From positions 1 to 36,523 of the forward strand of contig CALPPS020000014.1 in assembly GCA_943325515.2 (NCBI GenBank): a DNA stretch of 36,523 nucleotides, in the 5' to 3' direction. Under the pieces are notes generated by a model that was not told the DNA's origin, did not search any database, and worked only from the letters and a program-made list of their open reading frames with translations. Below are positions 1 to 6,133 of the stretch, in pieces. This DNA is from Flavobacterium psychrophilum (lineage in GTDB: Bacteria; Bacteroidota; Bacteroidia; Flavobacteriales; Flavobacteriaceae). Made by a program: the position numbers and the translations under genes. Numbering within the stretch: the first letter of the stretch is position 1; each line of letters opens with the position of its first letter.

Positions 1-54
1 ACTGCTCCATTTTAATTCTGTTTCAAATTTTTCCTTTATTTCTTCTGTTCTCAT
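1..54 (-). CDS. 5' end of an unidentified leftward gene (partial)
   Basis: An ATG at 54-52 on the minus strand opens a frame of 18 codons that runs off the window edge without a stop. The visible N-terminus (MRTEEIKEKFETELKWSS) is charged and probably helical, with no signal peptide or membrane segment. It faces away from the recombinase gene, so 55-243 is a divergent spacer. No family is recognised from so short a piece, and no TAnnTTTG promoter box is seen in front of it. Confidence 0.4.
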   Translation of the reverse strand, partial: MRTEEIKEKFETELKWSS

Positions 55-156
55 TGACTAAATTAAGACTTTTTTTAATTCTATTTTTTCATTTTTGGAA
101 ATAAGCTTGCTGCTAACACCCAAATTAACGAAATTCCAAAGTATCTTACAAGTAAA

Positions 157-222
157 TTGCGTAAATTCAATCAAAAGAGTACTTTTTTACGAATGTTTTT
201 ACTACATTGCGTATAACTTCAC
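157..222 (+). repeat. TTGCGTA elements upstream of the recombinase gene
   Basis: Two elements, TTGCGTAAATTCAATCA at 157 and TTGCGTATAACTTC at 207, lie in the 190 bp before the recombinase. The first matches the first unit of the downstream array (TTGCGTATAATTGAATCA at 1154) at all but one position when one base is gapped. The second shares its first ten bases with that unit. They give the recombinase gene direct-repeat flanks. Whether they are recombination sites is inference. Confidence 0.5.
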
Positions 223-243
223 TTTTTTTAATACTATTTTGCA

Positions 244-1074
244 ATGGATAAAAAAATAGAATTGTTTATCAGGCTTTTAGAAATAAAAAGATATAGTCCT
301 GCAAGCATCAAGACTTATGCTGGTGCATTGCGTCAATTTTTCAATTATTTCAGTGAACAGGATGTTGATATTTTATCATTAAAGAAAATAGAAGAGTTTA
401 TAAATGAACAAGTAACAGTATATGGTATCTCTCAATCCTACCAAAAACAGCTAGTGGCAGCTATAAAATTTTATTATGCAGGAGTATTACAACAACGAGT
501 AGATTTAAACTATCTCTATCCAGATAGGGTTGAACATAAAATTCCAATAGTACTAACTCAGGAAGAAGTAAAAAAAATTATTGACTGTACAGAAAATTTA
601 AAACATCGTGCCATTTTAAGCACATGCTATTCAGCTGGATTGAGAGTTTCAGAGGTAGTTGCATTAAAAATTAATGACATCAATTCTTCTACAATGCTAA
701 TAAGTATTAAACAATCCAAAGGGAAGAAAGACAGAACAATTATGTTATCTCCTAAATTGCTAGTTTTACTGAGAGATTATTTTTTAGAATACAAGCCAAA
801 AGAATTTCTTTTTGAAGGACAGTCTGGAGGTCAATATGCTGTTCGTTCTGTTCAGCAAATACTCAAAAATGCTTTAATAAAAGCAAAAATAAAAAAGAAT
901 GCCTCAGTACATTCATTACGTCACAGTTTTGCAACTCATCTGATTGAGCAAGGTACAGATGTTCGATTTGTACAGGAACTATTGGGACACAACTCCATTA
1001 AAACAACTATGATTTACACTCACTTAACAGATGTTTCTAAAAGAAAGATTATAAGTCCGTTGGATAATTTATAA
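244..1074 (+). CDS. tyrosine-type site-specific recombinase (integrase, Xer/phage-integrase fold)
   Basis: A 276-residue recombinase that cuts and rejoins DNA through a covalent phosphotyrosine. The N-terminal 85 residues look like a SAM-like core-binding domain (pattern YSPASIKTY). The catalytic domain, from about residue 100, has the full set: R134 in SAGLRVSE, K159 in the beta-hairpin SKGKKDR, H223 and R226 in HSLRH, H249 in LLGHN and nucleophile Y258 in MIYTHL. It is therefore probably active. It is shorter than typical housekeeping XerC/XerD (about 295-300 residues) and stands alone without phage, transposon or conjugation genes, so it may be an integron-integrase-like or orphan Xer-like enzyme. 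Its own DNA context carries repeated TTGCG elements on both sides (157, 207, and an array from 1154), which are candidate binding or crossover sites. Start: ATG 244. The sequence TATTTTGC lies directly before it, close to but one base short of the -7 consensus. Confidence 0.9.
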   Translation: MDKKIELFIRLLEIKRYSPASIKTYAGALRQFFNYFSEQDVDILSLKKIEEFINEQVTVYGISQSYQKQLVAAIKFYYAGVLQQRVDLNYLYPDRVEHKIPIVLTQEEVKKIIDCTENLKHRAILSTCYSAGLRVSEVVALKINDINSSTMLISIKQSKGKKDRTIMLSPKLLVLLRDYFLEYKPKEFLFEGQSGGQYAVRSVQQILKNALIKAKIKKNASVHSLRHSFATHLIEQGTDVRFVQELLGHNSIKTTMIYTHLTDVSKRKIISPLDNL

Positions 1075-1153
1075 AAAAAAGTGTATCAGTTTCTCTAAGC
1101 TATCTTGCCATTTGGGTTTGATTTTAGTACCATTTTTGGTCTAAGTCAATTTC

Positions 1154-1283
1154 TTGCGTATAATTGAATCATTTGTTGGGCAACAATTTAATAGTTCTTG
1201 CGCAACAAGGCACTCAGTGTTACGCAACAATTTTTTTTTCTTGTACAACAATTTTTTCTTCTTGCGCAAGAATTGCAACCCGT
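1154..1283 (+). repeat. array of about six 21-22 bp repeats (core TTGCGCAACAA) after the recombinase gene
   Basis: Unit starts are at 1154, 1176, 1198, 1220, 1241 and 1262, giving steps of 22, 22, 22, 21 and 21 bp. Cores in order are TTGCGTATAAT, TTGGGCAACAA, TTGCGCAACAA, TTACGCAACAA, TTGTACAACAA and TTGCGCAAGAA, each followed by 10-11 less conserved, mostly T-rich bases. Within the cores, TTGCGCAA and TTGTACAA are palindromic. The array fills the convergent spacer 1075-1390 between the recombinase and uvrB. A pair of similar 18-bp sequences (ATAAAGGGAGGATACTAG at 1344 and ATAAAGGGAATATGCTAG at 1366) follows, also 22 bp apart. I see no gene or clear terminator in 1075-1390. A step of two helical turns suggests tandem protein-binding sites on one DNA face. 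Confidence 0.75.
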
Positions 1284-1390
1284 CTTTTTTTGGACCAAAA
1301 ACCATTAAAAAAAGAAGTATATAAAAGAATAGCAACAGCTAATATAAAGGGAGGATACTAGAAAGATAAAGGGAATATGCTAGCATCAAT

Positions 1391-3379
1391 TTACATCCTG
1401 TCCTGAAACGCTTTGATTTCATCCCGGTATTTTGCGGCTTGCATAAAGTCCAAATCTTTGGCCGCTTTTTCCATCGCCTTGCGCGCTTCACGGATTTTCT
1501 TTTCAATCTCGGGTTTGGATAAATACAAGCTTTCGGGTTCGGCAGCTTTGGCAATTTTATCTTCAAAATATTGGGTAGAAACCGAGTTGTTACTCAAAGC
1601 GTTGCCGAGACTTTTGTTCAAGGCTTTTGGTTCTACACCGTGCAAAGTGTTGTAGGCAACTTGTTTCTCGCGACGGTAGGTGGTTTCATCCATCGTTTTT
1701 TGCATGCTGTTGGTAATTTTGTCGGCATATAAAATCGCTTTTCCATTCACATTTCGTGCGGCACGACCTACTGTTTGTGTCAACGATCGATGGCTACGCA
1801 AGAAACCTTCTTTATCAGCATCGAGTATGGCTACTAATGATACTTCTGGCAAGTCCAAACCTTCACGTAACAAATTCACACCAATTAGTACGTCAAACAA
1901 GCCTTTGCGCAAATCCTGCATGATTTCCACCCGTTCCAAAGTATCCACATCCGAGTGAATGTAACGACAACGGATGGCAACTTTGGTTAAATATTTGGTC
2001 AGTTCTTCTGCCATTCTTTTGGTTAAAGTAGTGACTAGAACGCGTTCATCGGCTTCACATCGCAACTGAATTTCTTCTATCAAATCGTCTATTTGGTTCA
2101 AACTCGGTCGCACTTCTATAATTGGGTCAAGCAAACCCGTTGGGCGAATGACTTGTTCTACATAAATCCCTTCTGATTTTTGCAATTCATAATCGGCTGG
2201 CGTGGCAGATACATAAATCACTTGGTTTTGCATGCTTTCAAATTCCTCAAATTTCAACGGACGGTTGTCCATTGCAGCAGGCAGGCGGAAACCATAGTCT
2301 ACCAAATTCTCTTTGCGGCTTCTATCGCCACCATACATGGCATGTACTTGTGAAATCGTTACGTGACTTTCATCCACCACCATCAAGAAATCATCTGGAA
2401 AATAATCAAGCAAACAGAAAGGTCTTGTGCCAGGCAATCGCCTGTCTAAATACCGTGAGTAGTTTTCAATCCCAGAACAATACCCCAATTCGCGTATCAT
2501 TTCGAGGTCAAAATTGGTGCGTTCTTCCAGTCGTTTGGCTTCCAGATGTTTCCCAATTTCCTTGAAATAATCTACTTGTTTTACTAAGTCTTGTTGGATA
2601 TCCCATATCGCGGCTTGCAACACATCGGGAGAAGTCACAAACATATTGGCGGGATAAATATTCAGTTTTTCGTAGCGCTCAAATACTTTCGAAGTCTTGG
2701 GGTCAAAGGCTTCTATTTCTTCAATTTCATCGCCAAAGAAATGCACCCGGAAAGGTTCATCAGCATAACTCGGAAATATTTCTACTGTATCGCCTTTAAT
2801 TCTGAAATTTCCCGGAGTAAACTCGGCCTCAGTTCTAGAATATAAACTTTGTACTAATTTATGAAGTAATTTGGTGCGCGAAATGACTTGGTTTTTTTCA
2901 ATGGAAACCACATTCTTTTGAAATTCTACTGGATTTCCAATACCATACAAACACGAAACAGAAGCAACAACCAATACATCTCTGCGTCCCGAAAGCAGGG
3001 CAGAGGTGGTGCTCAAACGGAGTTTCTCTAATTCTTCATTGATGGATAAATCTTTTTCTATAAAAACTCCGGTAACAGGAATATAGGCCTCGGGCTGATA
3101 ATAATCGTAATAAGATACAAAATACTGCACCGAATTATTGGGAAAAAACTGTTTGAATTCCGAATACAATTGCGCTGCTAAGGTTTTGTTGTGTGCTAGA
3201 ACCAAAGTTGGTTTTTGCACTTCTTCGATAACATTGGCCACGGTAAATGTTTTCCCCGAGCCAGTAACGCCAAGCAAAGTTTGGTATTTATCGCCATCAA
3301 TAATGCCTTTGGCTAATTTCTCAATAGCTTGCGGTTGATCACCAGTGGGTTTGTATTCGGATACGACTTGGAATTTCAT
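1391..3379 (-). CDS. uvrB: excinuclease ABC subunit UvrB
   Basis: UvrB is the damage-verifying helicase-like subunit of nucleotide excision repair. It is loaded by UvrA, then recruits UvrC for incision. The 662 residues match full-length UvrB: Walker A GVTGSGKT at 37-44, the beta-hairpin tyrosines in YYDYYQPEAYIP near 90-102 that clamp DNA, DESHV (motif II), helicase motifs near LLREGLDLPEV and QTVGRAARN, and a C-terminal UVR domain (about 625-660) that contacts UvrC. Start: ATG at 3379. A perfect -7 box (TAACTTTG on the minus strand) lies at 3442-3435. No uvrC is in view, and uvrA lies about 25 kb away on the same strand. The gene appears richer in G+C than its neighbours: two 60-base lines counted by eye gave about 48% and 42%, against 37% in one line of the ABC exporter. 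Confidence 0.98.
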   Translation of the reverse strand: MKFQVVSEYKPTGDQPQAIEKLAKGIIDGDKYQTLLGVTGSGKTFTVANVIEEVQKPTLVLAHNKTLAAQLYSEFKQFFPNNSVQYFVSYYDYYQPEAYIPVTGVFIEKDLSINEELEKLRLSTTSALLSGRRDVLVVASVSCLYGIGNPVEFQKNVVSIEKNQVISRTKLLHKLVQSLYSRTEAEFTPGNFRIKGDTVEIFPSYADEPFRVHFFGDEIEEIEAFDPKTSKVFERYEKLNIYPANMFVTSPDVLQAAIWDIQQDLVKQVDYFKEIGKHLEAKRLEERTNFDLEMIRELGYCSGIENYSRYLDRRLPGTRPFCLLDYFPDDFLMVVDESHVTISQVHAMYGGDRSRKENLVDYGFRLPAAMDNRPLKFEEFESMQNQVIYVSATPADYELQKSEGIYVEQVIRPTGLLDPIIEVRPSLNQIDDLIEEIQLRCEADERVLVTTLTKRMAEELTKYLTKVAIRCRYIHSDVDTLERVEIMQDLRKGLFDVLIGVNLLREGLDLPEVSLVAILDADKEGFLRSHRSLTQTVGRAARNVNGKAILYADKITNSMQKTMDETTYRREKQVAYNTLHGVEPKALNKSLGNALSNNSVSTQYFEDKIAKAAEPESLYLSKPEIEKKIREARKAMEKAAKDLDFMQAAKYRDEIKAFQDRM

Positions 3380-3401
3380 TTTTTATGAAGTGACTATGTA
3401 A

Positions 3402-3523
3402 CTTAGTTGCTGAGTAACTGAGTTTGTATTTTTACAAAGTTAGTCGTTTTAGGAATAGAAATGCTTTGTCTCAAATTTAAAGATCTTTTCTCAGCTACTT
3501 AGCGACTCAAAAACTCAGTAACT
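3402..3523. repeat. two runs of a degenerate 8-bp repeat between uvrB and rlmF
   Basis: Bases 3402-3425 read as three 8-mers (CTTAGTTG, CTGAGTAA, CTGAGTTT) and 3490-3521 as four (CTCAGCTA, CTTAGCGA, CTCAAAAA, CTCAGTAA). AGTAACTGAGTTT at 3413-3425 and AAACTCAGTAACT at 3511-3523 are also near-inverted copies with one mismatch, so the spacer could fold as a long hairpin. No T-run follows, so it is not an obvious terminator. Confidence 0.55.
3435..3442 (-). promoter_or_regulatory. -7 box candidate for uvrB
   Basis: The minus strand reads TAACTTTG, a perfect match to the Bacteroidota TAnnTTTG element, about 55 bases before the uvrB start codon. No TTG at the -33 distance is evident. Confidence 0.4.
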
Positions 3524-3529
3524 TTCTGC

Positions 3530-4489
3530 TTAAAACTTCCAATCCTTTTGTTGGGTTTCACTTAAAAAAGTCCAAGCTATAATGCGACTTATTTTCTGCC
3601 CTTGTGCCATGTCGATGGTTTTTATTGCTACTGCACTAACCTTCCCTAAAATTTTATAGATGCTTTTCAAATTGTCTTTTTTGGAAACCAAAGTCGTAAA
3701 CCACAAACACTGCATAGGATATTTGGCACTTTCATAAATCATTTGGGTTATGAAACCCAATTCGCCCCCTTTGCACCACAGTTCGGTTTGTTGCCCACCA
3801 AAGTTTAAAATAGGCTTTTCCGATTTCTTATTTTCTAACGTATTCACTTTTCGCAGAGCGCTTTTGGCAGCTGCTTCCGCTGAGGAATGAAATGGTGGAT
3901 TGCAAATGGTAAAAGCAAATCTGTCTTCGGGAAGAATAATATTCTTGAATATATATCGTGGCTCTACTTGCAACTGCAAACTGATAACGTCAATTAGTTT
4001 AGGATTGTGAGCAATGATTTTTTTACAATTTTGAAGCGCGTCTTCATCAATATCGGCACCTACAAAACTCCATCCATACGCATTATTTCCAATAATAGGA
4101 TAAATACAATTGGCACCAATACCAATATCTAACCCTACAACTTGTTCTCCTTCTGGAATAATATCATTATTAGAATTGGCTAATAAATCGGCTATATAAT
4201 GAATGTAATCGGCTCTACCGGGAATTGGCGGACAAAGATAATTTGAAGGAATATCCCAGTTTTGAATGTCGTAATAGGTAATCAATAATGCATTGTTTAA
4301 AGCTTTTACAGCATCTGGATTACTGAAATCAATTGTTACTTCCGAAGCCACTGAACGGTGTTCGTTGGCATAAACAAAGTTTTTTAATTCGGGGCAATTG
4401 TTTAGCAACAGTTCAAAATCATATCGAAACCGATGTGGATTTCTAGGGTGTGGTCCTGTTTTTTCTATTACTTGTTGAGTTTTTTTCAT
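3530..4489 (-). CDS. rlmF: 23S rRNA (adenine-1618-N6)-methyltransferase RlmF
   Basis: RlmF methylates N6 of A1618 in 23S rRNA using S-adenosylmethionine. The 319-residue protein has the family N-terminal signature HPRNPHRxRYDF at about 14-25, an SAM-binding loop DIGIGAN at 121-127, an acidic motif GADID near 144-148, and the adenine-N6 methyltransferase motif NPPF at 197-200. Length and order fit the E. coli YbiN family. Start: ATG 4489. It lies between thiamine pyrophosphokinase and uvrB with short spacers and the same orientation. No functional link to either is evident. Confidence 0.94.
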   Translation of the reverse strand: MKKTQQVIEKTGPHPRNPHRFRYDFELLLNNCPELKNFVYANEHRSVASEVTIDFSNPDAVKALNNALLITYYDIQNWDIPSNYLCPPIPGRADYIHYIADLLANSNNDIIPEGEQVVGLDIGIGANCIYPIIGNNAYGWSFVGADIDEDALQNCKKIIAHNPKLIDVISLQLQVEPRYIFKNIILPEDRFAFTICNPPFHSSAEAAAKSALRKVNTLENKKSEKPILNFGGQQTELWCKGGELGFITQMIYESAKYPMQCLWFTTLVSKKDNLKSIYKILGKVSAVAIKTIDMAQGQKISRIIAWTFLSETQQKDWKF

Positions 4490-4510
4490 TCGTTATTTTC
4501 TACTGCTAAT

Positions 4511-4538
4511 TTCGTACTTCCAACTTCGTACCTCCAAC
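4511..4538. repeat. tandem 14-bp duplication between rlmF and the thiamine pyrophosphokinase gene
   Basis: TTCGTACTTCCAAC (4511-4524) is followed at once by TTCGTACCTCCAAC (4525-4538), 13 of 14 bases identical. It is intergenic. Confidence 0.7.
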
Positions 4539-4544
4539 TTCAAT

Positions 4545-5207
4545 TTAATCCCAGCATTCCATTAACAACAAATCACCATCAGTGTGACTAATCGAAACCA
4601 TTCCGTCTTCAATAACATGATTGCTACTTCCTGTGCGATAACCAATAGTAAGGGCTTCATTATTCAAAGCATACAAAAGATTTTTGGTCGTTATACCCGA
4701 AACTTTTCCAATAGGAATTAGCGAAAGTATCGTATTGGCAGTATACCATTTTTCAAAAGAATTTTGCACTAAAAATACTTTGGAATGGTCATCAAGGATA
4801 ACTATTTTTAAAGTATTTCTATACGCTACGATATTGGTCAGGTTCGTAATGGTGTGGTCTGCACGTTTGCCAGTTGCCCAAATAACATTGGCGGCTTTGT
4901 GTCCTTTTTCTATTAAATAATCAAATGCCTTTTCTAAATCGGTTTTGTCTTGGTTTGGCGCATGAACAATCTCAATGGGATATTGTTTTTCTTTGTAATA
5001 CTTGGCATCAAAACCTCTGTCAAAATCGCCTAATAAAACATCTACTTTAATGCCCAATTCCAAAACACGTTCAATAGCTGAGTCTAAAACAATAATTAGT
5101 GGTGACCATTCTAGCAGTTGTCCTAATAATTCGGAACTACACATTTCACCATTGGCAATAATCAATGCGGGTTCTTGGTCGTCGCGAACGATATGATGTG
5201 ATGACAT
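4545..5207 (-). CDS. thiamine pyrophosphokinase
   Basis: Transfers pyrophosphate from ATP to thiamine to make the cofactor thiamine diphosphate, for example for the E1 dehydrogenase encoded further along the window. The 220 residues fit the bacterial ThiN-type family. GDFDR at 60-64 and DKTD at 87-90 carry the metal- and ATP-binding acidic residues, and TGKRADHT at 112-119 corresponds to the family G-R-x-D-H motif before the substrate-binding C-terminal beta domain. Start: ATG 5207, which leaves room for the 14-bp tandem repeat just upstream. No thiamine riboswitch (THI box) was recognised in 5208-5310. Confidence 0.9.
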   Translation of the reverse strand: MSSHHIVRDDQEPALIIANGEMCSSELLGQLLEWSPLIIVLDSAIERVLELGIKVDVLLGDFDRGFDAKYYKEKQYPIEIVHAPNQDKTDLEKAFDYLIEKGHKAANVIWATGKRADHTITNLTNIVAYRNTLKIVILDDHSKVFLVQNSFEKWYTANTILSLIPIGKVSGITTKNLLYALNNEALTIGYRTGSSNHVIEDGMVSISHTDGDLLLMECWD

Positions 5208-5208
5208 G

Positions 5209-5236
5209 AGATTTCAGATTTTAGATTTCAGATTTT
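5209..5236. repeat. perfect tandem 14-bp duplication upstream of the thiamine pyrophosphokinase gene
   Basis: AGATTTCAGATTTT occurs twice without a gap (5209-5222 and 5223-5236). It is adjacent to the start codon at 5207 on the minus strand, so it would lie in the mRNA leader or promoter region. Confidence 0.75.
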
Positions 5237-5310
5237 GTGTAAACAATATTTAGTTGAGACAACTTTCAACTTCTGACTTACAAAAAGTTATCAAAAATAC
5301 TACTTTTCAA

Positions 5311-6129
5311 TTATTGAATTACATAATTCTTTACATCAGTTTCAGAAAGATTGAAATAGCCCAAGGCATAATTATCAGCATTGGTTTCATTGATGATATT
5401 CCCTCGAATTGTAGCCGGTGGAGTTGAAAATGGACCATTGCTTCCAACAGAAATTAGTAATAATTTATTCATATACTCATAATATCGTTTTGAAATGCCA
5501 TAAATTGTAATGTCTAGTTGGTCACCAGTGCCTATGTCTTCATTCATATACAATCCAAAATTTTGGTTTCCATCGCCAAGTTCATCATCATCAACTTCAA
5601 AAGTTGGTATTACAGCAATATTTGATTTGTATCTGAACATATAATAGTTTTCTATGTTGGCTGGATCATCAAAAAATGATTTGATTTCAATATCATTACC
5701 TAATCCGCCATTATTTTTTTGTTCAATAGTGGTAATTGGACTTACACTTTTTAAAGTTTCAGTGGCTGTATAGGTTTGTCCGTTTAGAATAACGGTTAAG
5801 ACATAAGTTTCATCTAATTCTGGGACAAATGTTGAGCAGTTGTAAACACCTGTGTTTGGTGTAGTTTCAATGAAATTAAAAACCACATTATCACTATTGG
5901 TTACTAATACACTAGCGCCAGAAACTGTTGGAATTGTACTATCATAAAAACCAGTTGTGGTTGATAATTTTATTTGTTGTTCGTTGCCCAAAGTTCCTTT
6001 TTGCCATTGAATAGACCCATCAATGACCAATCTTGGTGCTGCTGTTTCTAAATCTACTTTTATGACATCTTCGCAACTTGTTAATAGTGCAGTCAAAAGA
6101 AAAAGGATTGTGAATTTATAGATTTTCAT
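5311..6129 (-). CDS. DUF4249-family outer-membrane lipoprotein, TonB-receptor partner
   Basis: The protein starts at the ATG at 6129 (MKIYKFTILF), giving 272 residues. An upstream in-frame start would put ten extra residues before the signal peptide and overlap the receptor gene. The signal peptide ends in a lipobox LLTSC with C19 as the lipidated cysteine, followed by DV. The rest is beta-rich, opening with LVIDGSI and a Greek-key-like region, as in DUF4249. Proteins of this family are typically encoded right beside TonB-dependent receptors in Bacteroidota, and here only 4 bases separate it from the receptor stop. It probably sits at the cell surface and assists capture of an unknown substrate, in the position SusD holds in sugar systems, but it has no SusD features. 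Confidence 0.82.
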   Translation of the reverse strand: MKIYKFTILFLLTALLTSCEDVIKVDLETAAPRLVIDGSIQWQKGTLGNEQQIKLSTTTGFYDSTIPTVSGASVLVTNSDNVVFNFIETTPNTGVYNCSTFVPELDETYVLTVILNGQTYTATETLKSVSPITTIEQKNNGGLGNDIEIKSFFDDPANIENYYMFRYKSNIAVIPTFEVDDDELGDGNQNFGLYMNEDIGTGDQLDITIYGISKRYYEYMNKLLLISVGSNGPFSTPPATIRGNIINETNADNYALGYFNLSETDVKNYVIQ

Positions 6130-6133
6130 GATA

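Noticed and set aside
1174..1184. Integron attC site (GTTGGGC fits GTTRRRY)
   Set aside because: Only one unit fits the core and no matching RYYYAAC partner at attC spacing or gene cassettes are seen.
1154..1283. CRISPR array
   Set aside because: Units are only 21-22 bp including the variable part, the conserved part is 11 bases and itself drifts, and no cas genes are present.
1344..1353. Shine-Dalgarno-like AAAGGGAGG
   Set aside because: No start codon follows at a usable distance, and genes in this genome do not use such sites.
1164..1361. Small rightward reading frame across the repeat array
   Set aside because: Its sequence is just the translated repeat and T-runs, with no promoter or protein-like composition.
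2272..2565. Rightward reading frame within uvrB
   Set aside because: Antisense shadow of a well-supported gene. Other antisense frames inside rlmF, uvrA, E1 and glmM were dropped for the same reason.
5208..5310. Thiamine riboswitch before the thiamine pyrophosphokinase gene
   Set aside because: No CUGAGA/ACCUGAUC-type THI box elements; the spacer is AT-rich with a tandem repeat.
5311..6129. SusD-like lipoprotein
   Set aside because: Only 272 residues and beta-rich, without the TPR helices of SusD; the pattern fits DUF4249.
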